From Synechococcus sp. RCC307 (GTDB lineage Bacteria > Cyanobacteriota > Cyanobacteriia > PCC-6307 > Cyanobiaceae): a stretch of DNA of 64,000 nt. The stretch is taken from assembly GCA_000063525.1 (NCBI GenBank), contig CT978603.1:1979105-2043104 (forward strand), read 5' to 3'. Both the position numbers and the translations under genes were made by a program. Shown one piece after another: positions 33,614 through 42,078 of the stretch (position 1 is the first letter of the stretch; every line of letters begins with the position of its first letter). The notes under the pieces were generated by a model, which was not told the DNA's origin, ran no database searches, and saw only the letters and a program-made list of their open reading frames with translations.

Positions 33614-33937
33614 TGTATCTACGACCACTACTTCCCAGTCCCGGATCACTGGTGCTGAGGAACAGGTCCCATCACACACCGGTACTTTTCTGGCGTTTCC
33701 TTGCCGGAAAGGTTACAGCAGAGGTTGTTCGTACCCCTGCGTCCTTCCCATAGCCGAATGGTGAAGACCGGTGGGGCCATCCCAGCCATGGATCTTTCCC
33801 GATCCCAGTTCCGGTCGACAGACGTATGGGCGCTGCAGGTTTACCTGCGCCTTTAAGAGCCGGCTCCGGTGTCGTTTTGCGACTCCGGTCGACTTGTTTT
33901 GTCCGATCCACAGCCCACCCCGTAAGGGGTTCTTTCC
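33614..33937 (+). ncRNA. Long, structured 5' leader of the DUF3155 gene (candidate cis-regulatory RNA)
   Basis: The 398 bases between the kinase and the DUF3155 ATG hold no gene. Instead they contain a series of hairpins: TTTCC/GGAAA around 33696-33710; GGCGC..AGGT/ACCTGCGCC at 33829-33851; CCGGTGTCG/CGACTCCGG with loop TTTTG at 33866-33888; and ACCCC-GTAA-GGGGT at 33917-33930. The last hairpin covers the only Shine-Dalgarno-like G run (33926-33929), eight bases from the ATG. CCGGTCGAC occurs twice, at 33811 and 33885. This looks like a regulatory leader, but no known riboswitch motif is recognised. Confidence 0.5.
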
Positions 33938-34306
33938 ATGTCGAAAAAGCGCAAGCGCATCAGCCGTCGTCGTCTAGCTGGTCAACGCGTTCTGGCCCAC
34001 GTTCCAACCCACAACCTCGATACCGGCGAGCACAAGCCCGTGACCGCCGCCCGTCGCTACATCGCCAAATCCAATCTGGTGCCGCCGGCTCTGGTGAATG
34101 TGCGCCGCAACGAGCACACCACCGACCGCTTCTTCTGGGGCGAGAAAGGTCTGTTCAGCGCTCAATACGCCGAAGAAAACCACTTCCTCTTCCCGTCCCT
34201 GCGCACGATCGTTGATTCCGTGGGCGAAGACACCATCTTTGCTGGCCTGGAAGCCACCTCCGACGACTGGGAGGAGATGGAGGAGTACGAGTACGCCTTC
34301 GTTTAA
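33938..34306 (+). CDS. DUF3155 protein
   Basis: A 122-residue protein with a strongly basic N-terminus (MSKKRKRISRRRLAGQR), then HKPVTAARRYIAKSNLVPPAL, RRNEHTTDRFFWGEKGLFSA and an acidic C-terminus (EEMEEYEYAF). I recognise this as DUF3155, a small cyanobacterial family of unknown function. The basic N-terminus and acidic tail would suit an RNA- or ribosome-associated factor, but that is conjecture. It is preceded by an unusually long structured leader. Confidence 0.8.
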   Translation: MSKKRKRISRRRLAGQRVLAHVPTHNLDTGEHKPVTAARRYIAKSNLVPPALVNVRRNEHTTDRFFWGEKGLFSAQYAEENHFLFPSLRTIVDSVGEDTIFAGLEATSDDWEEMEEYEYAFV

Positions 34307-34344
34307 GCCACTGGCTTAAAGGGCCGCCAAAAATTGGGCGGCCC
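34302..34344. terminator. Hairpin pair between convergent genes (possible bidirectional terminator)
   Basis: TTTAAGCC-ACT-GGCTTAAA (34302-34320) spans the DUF3155 stop codon and reaches the end of the next gene. GGGCCGCC-N8-GGCGGCCC (34321-34344) follows inside the coding end of the convergent hydrolase. Both are stable hairpins, but neither has a long uridine run, so termination efficiency is uncertain. Confidence 0.45.
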
Positions 34345-34885
34345 GCTCCACGGCGTCAATCGGAATCGTGTGGCCGCCTGTGAAGGTCAACACCTCCACC
34401 TGGCCGCCCACGCGAGCAATTTCAGTGGCAAGTGCGGCTTGAGCCGCCACTGGCACCACGACATCCTCTGAACCGTGCATCAAGAGCGTTGGAGCCTGGG
34501 GCGCTTGCGTCAGGCTCCAATGGGGATGGGGATAACCACTACAAGCAATCACACCGGCGAGGGGCCTGCTGAGTCCCACCTCAATGGCCATGGCGGCTCC
34601 CTGAGAAAACCCAAACAGCACCACGGGTTCTGAGCCAGCCGCCAACAATTCGCCATCCAGCCTGGCCGCCAAATCCTGCACAGCCTGCGGATGCTGCGGC
34701 CAGCCTGGGGTGTTGAGGTCGTACCACTGCCTCGCCCCACCACCGGCTGGATGGGGATCAGGCGCGTCCCACGACTGCACCTGCATCGCTGCGGATCCAG
34801 GGGGCAACTGAGCCTGCAAGGCCCCGCCTAAGGGCAGCAGGTCAGCGGCATTGGCCCCCCAGCCGTGCAGAAAGATCAAGCGCAT
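34316..34885 (-). CDS. Alpha/beta hydrolase (carboxylesterase/phospholipase-like)
   Basis: A 189-residue alpha/beta hydrolase starting MRLIFLHGWGANAADLLPLG. The catalytic triad is readable: Ser in GFSQGAAMA, Asp in MHGSEDVVVPV and His in TGGHTIP. This arrangement matches the small serine carboxylesterase family (PF02230 type). ATG 34885 is preferred to the TTG at 34888. The C-terminus overlaps the hairpin shared with the DUF3155 end. The natural substrate is not known. Confidence 0.85.
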   Translation of the reverse strand: MRLIFLHGWGANAADLLPLGGALQAQLPPGSAAMQVQSWDAPDPHPAGGGARQWYDLNTPGWPQHPQAVQDLAARLDGELLAAGSEPVVLFGFSQGAAMAIEVGLSRPLAGVIACSGYPHPHWSLTQAPQAPTLLMHGSEDVVVPVAAQAALATEIARVGGQVEVLTFTGGHTIPIDAVERAAQFLAAL

Positions 34886-34947
34886 CAACCAGCAACAGCG
34901 TCAGGACCACCCCATACCATCAGAGATTGGCTGTCCCTGCGATCTCC

Positions 34948-36489
34948 ATGGCCCGTCTGGCTCTGCTGAGTGTGTCGAACAAAGAGGGGATTGAACCTCT
35001 GGCCCGGGCCCTGGTGGAACGCCATGGTTTCCAGCTGCTCTCCAGCGGCGGCACCGCGAAATGTCTGGCGGATGCAGGGCTGCCTGTCACCAAGGTGGCA
35101 GAGCACACCGGTGCCCCAGAAATCCTGGGGGGTCGCGTCAAAACCCTGCACCCGCGCATCCATGGCGGCATCTTGGGCCGCCCCAGCGACGCGGCCGACC
35201 AGGCCGACATGGAGGCCCAGAACATCCCCGCGATCGAGCTGGTGGTGGTGAATCTTTACCCGTTTGAAGCCACCATCGCCAAGGCCGATGTGAGCTGGGA
35301 TGAGGCCATCGAGAAGATCGACATCGGCGGACCGGCCATGGTGCGGGCTGCCGCCAAAAACCATGCCCACGTCAGCGTTTTAACCAGCCCGACCCAATAC
35401 GAGCGACTGCTTGGTGCTCTCGACGCCGGGCCCATCCCTGCCGAGCTGCGGCGTCAGCTCGCACTGGAAGCCTTCCAGCACACCGCCGCCTACGACAGCG
35501 CCATCAGCACTTGGCTGGGCACCCAGTTGGAAGCCAATGCCCCAAGCCCCCACACCTTGGCGGTGACGCTGCCGCAGCGGCAAACCTTGCGCTACGGAGA
35601 AAACCCCCATCAAGCGGCGGCTTGGTACAGCAGCTCAGCGGGATGGGGCGGTGCCCAGCAACTGCAGGGCAAAGAGCTCAGCTACAACAACCTGCTCGAT
35701 CTCGATGCGGCCCAAGCCACGGTGGAGCGCTTCCCCGCCAGCGAAGGGGCAGCCGCTGTGGTGATCAAACACACCAACCCCTGCGGCGTCGCCACAGGGC
35801 GCGATGCCAGCGATGCCCTGGCCAGGGCCATTGCCGCTGATCCCGTCTCAGCCTTCGGCGGCATCGTGGCCCTCAATCAACCCCTCGACGGGGCGGCCTG
35901 CGCCAGCCTGCAGGGCCTCTTCCTCGAATGCATCGTGGCGCCGGAGATCAGCGCCGAAGCACGCGAGATCCTCTCCAGCAAAAGCAATCTGCGGCTGCTG
36001 GAACTGCCAGCAGCGGCCTCAGCAGCAGCCACCCGGCAGCAATTGCGCTCGGTCTTAGGCGGCGTGCTGCTGCAAGAACGCGATCAGATCAGCGACGACG
36101 ACAGCGCCTGGCAGGTGGTGAGCCAACGCCAACCCGATGCCGAAGAGATGGCTGATCTGCGCTTTGCTTGGCGTGTGGTGCGCCATGTGCGCTCCAACGC
36201 GATCGTGGTGGCCAAAGCCGGGCAAAGCCTGGGCGTTGGCGCCGGTCAAATGAATCGTGTGGGTTCAGCAGGCATTGCCCTCGATGCCGCCGGTGATCAA
36301 GCCCGTGGCGCCGTTCTCGCCAGCGATGGCTTCTTCCCCTTCGATGACACCGTCAAGCTGGCCGCTGAGCGGGGCATCCGCGCGGTGATCCAACCCGGAG
36401 GCAGCAAGCGCGACAGCGACTCGATTGCCGCCTGTGATGCCGCTGGGCTGGTGATGGTGACCACGGGCCGTCGCCATTTCCTGCACTGA
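34948..36489 (+). CDS. purH: Bifunctional AICAR formyltransferase / IMP cyclohydrolase
   Basis: The 513-residue protein performs the last two steps of IMP synthesis. The N-terminal IMP cyclohydrolase (MGS-like) domain shows ALLSVSNKEGIEPLA, LSSGGTAKCL and GGRVKTLHPRIHGGIL. The C-terminal transformylase domain shows RYGENPHQAAAWY, KHTNPCGVATG and the ending SDSIAACDAAGLVMVTTGRRHF. ATG 34948 is chosen (MARLALLSVSNK); a TTG at 34927 adds only seven residues. It is divergent from the esterase gene by 62 bases. Confidence 0.97.
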   Translation: MARLALLSVSNKEGIEPLARALVERHGFQLLSSGGTAKCLADAGLPVTKVAEHTGAPEILGGRVKTLHPRIHGGILGRPSDAADQADMEAQNIPAIELVVVNLYPFEATIAKADVSWDEAIEKIDIGGPAMVRAAAKNHAHVSVLTSPTQYERLLGALDAGPIPAELRRQLALEAFQHTAAYDSAISTWLGTQLEANAPSPHTLAVTLPQRQTLRYGENPHQAAAWYSSSAGWGGAQQLQGKELSYNNLLDLDAAQATVERFPASEGAAAVVIKHTNPCGVATGRDASDALARAIAADPVSAFGGIVALNQPLDGAACASLQGLFLECIVAPEISAEAREILSSKSNLRLLELPAAASAAATRQQLRSVLGGVLLQERDQISDDDSAWQVVSQRQPDAEEMADLRFAWRVVRHVRSNAIVVAKAGQSLGVGAGQMNRVGSAGIALDAAGDQARGAVLASDGFFPFDDTVKLAAERGIRAVIQPGGSKRDSDSIAACDAAGLVMVTTGRRHFLH

Positions 36490-36538
36490 AGCGGAATCAG
36501 GCGACCCAGTAGCGTCGCTCCCATCGCACGCTGAGCCG

Positions 36539-36997
36539 ATGCCCGAGGCCCTGCTTTTCAATCTGAACTTCCTGCATCCTCTGCTGATGTGGGGTCTGCT
36601 GGCCGGTTCTGGCTACGCCCTGTTCCTTGGCATCAAAGCCAAGAAAACCCGCACCGCCTCCGCGGAAGATCGCAAGGAGCTGATCAAAGGCAAATTTGCC
36701 CAGCGCCACTACCTGATCGGCAGCGGTGTGCTGGCGGTGATGGTGCTCGGCACCTTGGGTGGCATGGCTGTCACTTACCTGAATAACGGCAAACTATTTG
36801 TCAGCCCGCACCTGCTGGTGGGCTTGGGCATGACGGGGCTGATTGCCTTGGCGGCGTCCCTCTCTCCGCTAATGCAGCGCGGCAATCTGATCGCCCGCAA
36901 AGCCCACGTGGGACTGAACATGCTGGTGATGACCCTGTTCCTGTGGCAGGCCGTCAGCGGCCTGCAGATCCTCAACAAGATCTGGACGAACCGCTGA
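36539..36997 (+). CDS. DUF4079 membrane protein
   Basis: A 152-residue protein with about four hydrophobic segments (residues ~8-27, 58-78, 90-108 and 120-142). It matches the cyanobacterial DUF4079 family: NFLHPLLMWGLLAGSGYA, GKFAQRHYLIGS and KAHVGLNMLVMTLFLWQ. Conserved His residues lie near membrane faces and could ligate haem, as in some b-type cytochromes, but this is speculative. It begins 50 bases after purH and ends next to the convergent DUF1997 gene. Confidence 0.82.
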   Translation: MPEALLFNLNFLHPLLMWGLLAGSGYALFLGIKAKKTRTASAEDRKELIKGKFAQRHYLIGSGVLAVMVLGTLGGMAVTYLNNGKLFVSPHLLVGLGMTGLIALAASLSPLMQRGNLIARKAHVGLNMLVMTLFLWQAVSGLQILNKIWTNR

Positions 36998-37000
36998 GGC

Positions 37001-37606
37001 TCAGAACAGAGCCCGGCGGCGCGGCGGGCAGGCCAGCCCGGCATGGGCATGGAAGTCTTCTTGCACCTTCCAGGTCAAGCGACGTGAGATCTGGCGGACG
37101 ATCTGCCGCAGGAGGTGATCGCCACTGGACTGGACCAGGGCCTCAGGCAGCACACCAATAAAAGCGGGCAAACGAATGCCAACGGAAAGATCCAACTCCC
37201 ATTGCACCAGGGTGTGTTGTTCCTGGGGGCAGAGCTTGAGGCTGGCTTGAAAATCAACGTTGTAGCCCTCATCGACAGGCAGGGCGGGAGCCAACGTCTC
37301 GATGCGATAGACCCCTTGTTGCTGGGGCAGGAGCACCAAATCGATCTTGGGCTCGACTTCAAAACCAAAGTTGCCGAACTTCCCGAGCTGCAGCCGATAA
37401 GCGTTCACATCAAGGGGCTGCACCGTCATCGGTGCGGCACAACGGGTGAACCACTCTTGATGCGCATCGAGGTAGTCCGACACCGATGCCACAGGAGCCA
37501 GCATCTCCATCACATCGGAGAACTGGCTGCTGTAAGTCCGTAGGCAGGCCTCATCCACGCGGGGTTGAGACCTCTTGCTTTGGCGCCAAGAAAACGTGGC
37601 CGTCAT
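37001..37606 (-). CDS. DUF1997 protein
   Basis: A 201-residue soluble protein with ASVSDYLDAHQEWFTRCAAPMTVQPLDVNAYRLQ spread over two segments and a C-terminal QISRRLTWKVQEDFHA block. These features match DUF1997, a cyanobacterial and chloroplast family with an SRPBCC-like lipid-binding fold. Function is unknown. It is co-oriented with ispH, ending tail-to-tail with DUF4079, and its start is 41 bases downstream of ispH. Confidence 0.78.
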   Translation of the reverse strand: MTATFSWRQSKRSQPRVDEACLRTYSSQFSDVMEMLAPVASVSDYLDAHQEWFTRCAAPMTVQPLDVNAYRLQLGKFGNFGFEVEPKIDLVLLPQQQGVYRIETLAPALPVDEGYNVDFQASLKLCPQEQHTLVQWELDLSVGIRLPAFIGVLPEALVQSSGDHLLRQIVRQISRRLTWKVQEDFHAHAGLACPPRRRALF

Positions 37607-37647
37607 CCAGCTGAATAGGACCCATCACAGCCCAATGTAACGGAGCA

Positions 37648-38868
37648 TTAAGCAATCTCAGCGGCAATTTGCCCAGCTTCTGCTAATTGCAGCAGGCGGT
37701 CGATCACCCCCTCCACCACACGATCGGGCGTGGAGGCTCCGGAGGTGATGCCAATGCGCAGATCACCCTCGGGCAAGAACGGCTCGAGGCGCTCGAGATC
37801 CTGACCGAGGGGTTTGTGTTCCACTGCGTTGCCGGGGCCGATGCGCTCAGGGGCATCGATATGCACCGAAGGAATGCCCCGGCTGACGGCGATCTCCTGC
37901 AGGTGGGTGGTGTTGGAGGAGTTGTAACCGCCAATCACCACCATCAGATCGAGCGGCTCATCCACCAGGGAGAACATCGCGTCCTGACGCTCTTGGGTGG
38001 CATCGCAAATTGTGTTGAAAGCCAAGAAGTGGTCGTTGAGATCAGTGGGCCCATAGCGGCGCAGCAACGTGCGCTCGAACAGGCGACCGATGTCTTCGGT
38101 TTCGCTTTTCAGCATCGTGGTCTGGTTGGCGACACCAATGCGCGACAGATCCCGATCAGGATCAAAACCGGGTGAGGTGGCCCCAGCGAATCGCTTCAAG
38201 AAGGCCTCGCGATTGCCATTGCCAAGGATGTAGTCACACACCAGCTGGGCCTCCTCCAGGTCCAGCACCACCAAATACGTGCCAGCAAAGGAGCTCGTCG
38301 CCAAGGTCTCCTCGTGCTTCACCTTGCCGTGAATGACCGAGGTGAACGAATTTTTCTTGTGGCGCTCAACGCTGTTCCACACCTTGGACACCCACGGGCA
38401 GGTGGTGTCGACGATGTGGCAGCCACGCTCATTGAGCAGCTGCATCTCCTGAACCGTGGCGCCAAAGGCCGGCAGGATCACCACATCGCCGCTCTCCACG
38501 CCCGAAAAATCCTTGACCCCCTCTTCCACGGGGATGAACAACACGTTCATCTCCACCAAATGGGCATTCACCGAGGGGTTGTGGATGATCTCGTTGGTGA
38601 TCCAGATGCGCTCGGTGGGGTAGTGGCGGCGGGTCTCATAAGCGATCGCTACCGCGCGCTCCACCCCCCAGCAGAACCCAAAGGCTTCCGCCAAGCGAAT
38701 CGTGACGCGCCCCTCGCGCAGCTCATAACCGTTCTCACGGATGCTTTGGATCAGCTCGCTCTGGTAGGCCTGCTCCAGGCTTCCGGCCACCTCTTCGGCA
38801 CGGCCAAAACCGCGGCGGTTGTAGCGCTCGGAATGATGCAGCGATCGCTTGAAGGCGCGAGTGTCCAT
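37648..38868 (-). CDS. ispH: 4-Hydroxy-3-methylbut-2-enyl diphosphate reductase (IspH)
   Basis: The last enzyme of the MEP isoprenoid pathway, a 406-residue [4Fe-4S] protein producing IPP and DMAPP. The three cluster cysteines are in [26 protein letters not shown] and [14 protein letters not shown]. The conserved [16 protein letters not shown] and [14 protein letters not shown] segments follow. ATG 38868 is chosen as the usual start of the long cyanobacterial form ([20 protein letters not shown]). The amt terminator sits upstream of it. Confidence 0.97.
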   Translation of the reverse strand: MDTRAFKRSLHHSERYNRRGFGRAEEVAGSLEQAYQSELIQSIRENGYELREGRVTIRLAEAFGFCWGVERAVAIAYETRRHYPTERIWITNEIIHNPSVNAHLVEMNVLFIPVEEGVKDFSGVESGDVVILPAFGATVQEMQLLNERGCHIVDTTCPWVSKVWNSVERHKKNSFTSVIHGKVKHEETLATSSFAGTYLVVLDLEEAQLVCDYILGNGNREAFLKRFAGATSPGFDPDRDLSRIGVANQTTMLKSETEDIGRLFERTLLRRYGPTDLNDHFLAFNTICDATQERQDAMFSLVDEPLDLMVVIGGYNSSNTTHLQEIAVSRGIPSVHIDAPERIGPGNAVEHKPLGQDLERLEPFLPEGDLRIGITSGASTPDRVVEGVIDRLLQLAEAGQIAAEIA

Positions 38869-38919
38869 AGCAGGGCGAAAACAGCACCGAGACGCCCAAT
38901 CTATGGGCTGATCCCGGAC

Positions 38920-38948
38920 AAAAAAAAAGCACCCGCCGCAGCGGGTGC
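38920..38948 (-). terminator. Rho-independent terminator of amt
   Basis: On the minus strand a perfect eight-base stem GCACCCGC/GCGGGTGC with a four-base loop is followed by nine T. It lies 21 bases after the amt stop codon and 51 bases before the ispH start, so it ends the amt transcript and separates it from ispH. Confidence 0.9.
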
Positions 38949-38969
38949 GATGCAAAGGAGCTCAGAAGC

Positions 38970-40424
38970 TCACTTGGCCGAGGCGAAATCGGGATAGGCC
39001 TCCATGCCGTGCTCACCGATGTCGAGACCTTCGATCTCTTCGGATTCAGTCACGCGGATGCCACCGAAGATGGCGCCGATGATCTTCCAAACGATCCAGC
39101 AGGTGATGATCGTCCAGATGGCGTAAGCAGCACAACCCACGGCCTGAATGCCGAGTTGGCTGATGCCACCACCGTTGAACAGGCCCAGACCGGCAGCGCC
39201 GGGATCCATGCCATCAACACCCCACAGACCGATCACCAGGGTGCCCCAAACGCCGCACACACCGTGCACGGAGAAGGCGCCAACGGGATCGTCGATACCA
39301 GAGGCATCGAGAGCGGAGACAGCAAAGACAACGATGATGCCGCCAACGGCGCCAGCCACCCAGGAACCGACCAGGGTCATGTTTCCGCAACCTGCTGTGA
39401 TGCTCACCAGGCCGGCCAGGATGCCGTTGATGATCATCGTCAGGTCGGGCTTACCGGAGGTCAGGGTGGAGACGATGGTGGCAGCGATGGCACCACCAGC
39501 AGCAGCCAGGGTCGTGGTCACAGCCACATAAGGCACGTACTGGTCCATGGCCAGCTCGGAACCGGGGTTGAAGCCGTACCAGCCGATCCACAGGATCAGA
39601 GCGCCCAGAGTGGCGATGGCCATGTTGTGGCCGGGGATGGCCTGAGGACGGCCATCAACAAACTTGCCGAGGCGGGGACCAAGAAGCATGGCGCCCACCA
39701 GACCAGCCCATGCACCAACGGAGTGAACGATGGAGGAACCGGCGAAGTCGATGAAGCCGAGCTCGCTGAGCCAGCCACCGTTCCACTGCCAGGAACCGGA
39801 AATGGGGTAGATAAATGCGGTGAGCACAAGGGCGAACACCACAAACTCGCCGAACTTGACGCGCTCAGCCACTAGACCAGAAACGATGGTGGCGGCGGTG
39901 CCGGCGAAAGCAGCCTGGAAGAGGAAATCAACCGTCGGGACGAGGGACGCCTCGGTGATCATTTCCGGAGTGACTGCTGGATCAAAGAACAGACCAGCGA
40001 AGTAGAACCAGCCGTTGTCGCCGTTGCCGTACATCAGCGAATAGCCGATGAACCAGTAGGCCGTTACTGCCAGAGCGAACACGAACAGGTTCTTAGCCAG
40101 GATGTTGACCGCGTTTTTCTGACGGCACATCCCTGCTTCGACCATGGCGAAGCCAGCGTTCATGAAGATCACCAGGATCGTTGCAATGAACAGCCAGAGG
40201 TTGTTGGCCAGAAATGCAGCGTTGAGTTCAGGCATCTCGGCGGCTTTGGCCGAGAGGTTGAACAAGCCCAGGCCAAACAGCGCCACAGGGACGCAAGCCA
40301 GCCAGGTCAAAGAACGGTTGGAGGACAGGCCACGGAACTGATTGAGCATCACCTGGGGTGCTTCAAGCAGGGTCGCCTCCCTCAGGGTCCGCGGTACAGA
40401 CCGCGGCAGAGGAGATGCAGTCAT
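38970..40424 (-). CDS. amt: Ammonium transporter (Amt)
   Basis: A 484-residue Amt/Rh channel. A cleavable leader (LPVALFGLGLFNLSAKA) precedes the mature N-terminus AEMPELNAAFLANN. The family motifs NAGFAMVEAGMCRQKN, DFAGSSIVHSVGAWAGLVGA, GWYGFNPGS and SVHGVCGVWGTL are intact; they include the pore His pair. The C-terminal cytosolic tail (ESEEIEGLDIGEHGMEAYP) is the typical PII-interacting region. Nitrogen control by NtcA is expected; degenerate NtcA-like sites occur upstream. A strong terminator follows. Confidence 0.97.
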   Translation of the reverse strand: MTASPLPRSVPRTLREATLLEAPQVMLNQFRGLSSNRSLTWLACVPVALFGLGLFNLSAKAAEMPELNAAFLANNLWLFIATILVIFMNAGFAMVEAGMCRQKNAVNILAKNLFVFALAVTAYWFIGYSLMYGNGDNGWFYFAGLFFDPAVTPEMITEASLVPTVDFLFQAAFAGTAATIVSGLVAERVKFGEFVVFALVLTAFIYPISGSWQWNGGWLSELGFIDFAGSSIVHSVGAWAGLVGAMLLGPRLGKFVDGRPQAIPGHNMAIATLGALILWIGWYGFNPGSELAMDQYVPYVAVTTTLAAAGGAIAATIVSTLTSGKPDLTMIINGILAGLVSITAGCGNMTLVGSWVAGAVGGIIVVFAVSALDASGIDDPVGAFSVHGVCGVWGTLVIGLWGVDGMDPGAAGLGLFNGGGISQLGIQAVGCAAYAIWTIITCWIVWKIIGAIFGGIRVTESEEIEGLDIGEHGMEAYPDFASAK

Positions 40425-40775
40425 AAAGAACGCAAGCAGTCATAGGGGCGGAAATCCGCCATAAACCAAATGTTGCGGCGCGAACAGTCCACTCACTGTT
40501 TGCATTGATACAAAACAAGATTTTTACAATTCAAGGACCACTGCGCCCGAAGGATTGTCGCCAGCCGAGGTTTATCTAGATACACAAAATCAGGAGCCGA
40601 ACACTCAATCTCTAAAAATGTTCACCATGAACATCGTTTTTGCGATATACATGTAATTGGAAAGACAAAACGTTGGAAGTGCCGGCTCGGGCCGCAGCAC
40701 TTGGAAGTAGCCCCCCGCATGGCGAAGCAACGCTCTTTCCCCTGAAGCGGATACCCCCACTTCGAGGCCCGATCC
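40425..40775. other. Intergenic region upstream of amt and the DUF4278 gene
   Basis: About 350 bases, visibly richer in A/T than the surroundings, separate two divergent genes. No convincing gene is seen on either strand. On the amt strand two copies of the pattern TGTATC-N6-AAC occur, at 40585-40571 and 40512-40498; both resemble GTA-N8-TAC with one mismatch. A perfect palindrome TATCTAGATA lies at 40573-40582. The promoters of both genes must be here, but clear -10/-35 pairs are not obvious. Confidence 0.5.
40498..40511 (-). promoter_or_regulatory. Degenerate NtcA-type site upstream of amt
   Basis: On the minus strand GTA-TCAATGCA-AAC matches the NtcA consensus GTA-N8-TAC at five of six core positions. 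Exactly 22 bases downstream is CAACAT, a weak match to the TA-N3-T -10 box. A second similar site (GTA-TCTAGATA-AAC) lies 73 bases further upstream. Ammonium-transporter genes are well-known NtcA targets, which adds plausibility. Confidence 0.35.
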
Positions 40776-40988
40776 ATGACCAAACTCCAATTCCACGGCG
40801 TCGCTTACGACTCCGCCCGCCACGAGCAACCCTCAACCACCCCTGTTGAGCACACCTACCGCGGCCAGCGCTTCGCAGCACCCCTGCGCCGTGATGCCGC
40901 CAATGTGCAGCCCACCAAGCTCTCCTATCGGGGCCAGGTGTATCAGCGCCGCAGCGCAGAAGCTGCTGCCCAGGTGAACGCCAACTGA
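40776..40988 (+). CDS. DUF4278 protein
   Basis: A 70-residue protein with two copies of the short Tyr-Arg-Gly motif: EHTYRGQRFAAP and KLSYRGQVYQRR. The motif is typical of DUF4278, a small cyanobacterial family of unknown function. It is basic and probably cytosolic. A clear terminator follows 45 bases after the stop codon, so it is likely a single-gene transcript. Confidence 0.75.
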   Translation: MTKLQFHGVAYDSARHEQPSTTPVEHTYRGQRFAAPLRRDAANVQPTKLSYRGQVYQRRSAEAAAQVNAN

Positions 40989-41033
40989 GGCAGCCAATTC
41001 GGCCGTTTGTGCCGGTTGCTACTTCGGATGTCT

Positions 41034-41068
41034 GCTCCTGAGACCTGAATGGATCCAGGAGCTTTTTT
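41034..41068 (+). terminator. Rho-independent terminator after the DUF4278 gene
   Basis: GCTCCTG (41034-41040) pairs with CAGGAGC (41056-41062), followed immediately by six T. The 15-base loop is long, but stem and T-tract are convincing. Its presence argues against a start at ATG 41049 for the following small gene. Confidence 0.75.
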
Positions 41069-41093
41069 GTGCGTGGACCTTCTCCTGGCCCCG

Positions 41094-41327
41094 ATGGAAT
41101 CCACCAATCGCCTGGTTCCAGCATCCGCGATGGGCATGCTTTGGCTGCAAACCCACTTCGATGACGAGCATTGGGATGAGCTCAGCCGAGGCCTGGTGGC
41201 CCTCTCCCCAAGCTGCAGCGAAAGCCTGATTGCCGATGCGCTTGAAGCCGGACTGAAGGTCAACCGGATTCCGTCCTTTGCACAGGCAGCACTCCCTCAA
41301 ATCGAACAGCGTCAGCAGCAAAGCTGA
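41094..41327 (+). CDS. Small hypothetical protein (77 aa)
   Basis: From ATG 41094 the product begins MESTNRLVPASAMGMLWLQT and continues with an acidic helix (HFDDEHWDELSRG) and ESLIADALEAGLKVN. I do not recognise a named family, but it has a protein-like composition. The last 68 bases are antisense to the 3' end of sfsA, so the C-terminal part (QAALPQIEQRQQQS) is constrained by both genes. Confidence 0.6.
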   Translation: MESTNRLVPASAMGMLWLQTHFDDEHWDELSRGLVALSPSCSESLIADALEAGLKVNRIPSFAQAALPQIEQRQQQS

Positions 41328-42009
41328 ACTGACAAGGCACAACCTCCACGCCGGCATCGATGGCTTGGCGGAACAGTTCGCCATAACGCGGATCAGCGCT
41401 ATCGCCGGGCGCAAAACGCTTCACATCAGATCGACTGACGCAGGGAATCAATACCGCTCTGGCATCAGGCAAAACATGCATTAATTCCTCGAGATGTTTC
41501 TGACCGCGCTCGGTCACCGTGTCGGGGAATAGGGCCAGATCAGCGGCACTCCAAGTGGTGTTTTTGATCTCCACATAGATGGGGCGTTGGTCATCAGCCT
41601 CTGGAGCTGGCTGCAGCAACAGATCAATGCGGCTGCGCCGCTCGCGGCCGTAAGTGACCTCAGCGCGGACACCAGCAATGGGCCCCAGCCACGGCTCCAA
41701 CAGCCCGGCTTCAATCGTGGCGCGCAACAGACGGTTGGGCAGGGCCGTGTTAACGCCAACCCAACCACCATCTCCAGGCATCTCAGCCTGCTCCCAGGTG
41801 TAAGCCAACTTGCGCTTGGGGGAGGGGTCATGCCGCACCCGCACCCGGCCGCCGGGATGCAGCACCCCTGTCATGGGACCGGTGTTGGCGCAATGGGCGG
41901 TGACCAGCTCCCCTCCAGCGAGCTCAACCTCTGAAAGGAATCGCTTCCAGCGACGCTGCAGCACCCCTTCAAGCAAGGGCTCAAAGCGCAAGACCTCGAC
42001 AGATGGCAT
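41260..42009 (-). CDS. sfsA: DNA/RNA nuclease SfsA
   Basis: The 249-residue product matches SfsA (sugar fermentation stimulation protein), a nuclease-like protein. Landmarks are LLEGVLQRRWKRFLSEVEL, VTAHCANTGPMTGVLHPG, YVEIKNTTW with the acidic/Lys active-site-like cluster, FPDTVTERGQKHLEEL and the C-terminal SDVKRFAPGDSADPRYGELFRQA. ATG 42009 (MPSVEVLRFEPLL) is used; sequence upstream is antisense to murJ. The 3' end overlaps a small plus-strand gene by 68 bases. Confidence 0.92.
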   Translation of the reverse strand: MPSVEVLRFEPLLEGVLQRRWKRFLSEVELAGGELVTAHCANTGPMTGVLHPGGRVRVRHDPSPKRKLAYTWEQAEMPGDGGWVGVNTALPNRLLRATIEAGLLEPWLGPIAGVRAEVTYGRERRSRIDLLLQPAPEADDQRPIYVEIKNTTWSAADLALFPDTVTERGQKHLEELMHVLPDARAVLIPCVSRSDVKRFAPGDSADPRYGELFRQAIDAGVEVVPCQFSFAADAVRFEGVLPVQRTESG

Positions 42010-42078
42010 CAGGGCAGGCAAGCGACCGGGCCATGGTGACTGATCAACAGCGGCGAGTTCCCCCACAATCAGCTCTGC

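Noticed and set aside
34885-35370. 161-residue minus-strand frame over the 5' part of purH
   Set aside because: purH family motifs on the plus strand are unambiguous; the antisense frame has shadow composition.
39009-39875. 288-residue plus-strand frame antisense to amt
   Set aside because: Asp/Gly/His-rich nonsense composition; amt is a perfect family match on the other strand.
40605-41124. Two minus-strand frames over the DUF4278 gene and its upstream region
   Set aside because: They run antisense through a recognisable DUF4278 gene and its terminator, have Arg/Gly/Ser-rich composition and no start signals.
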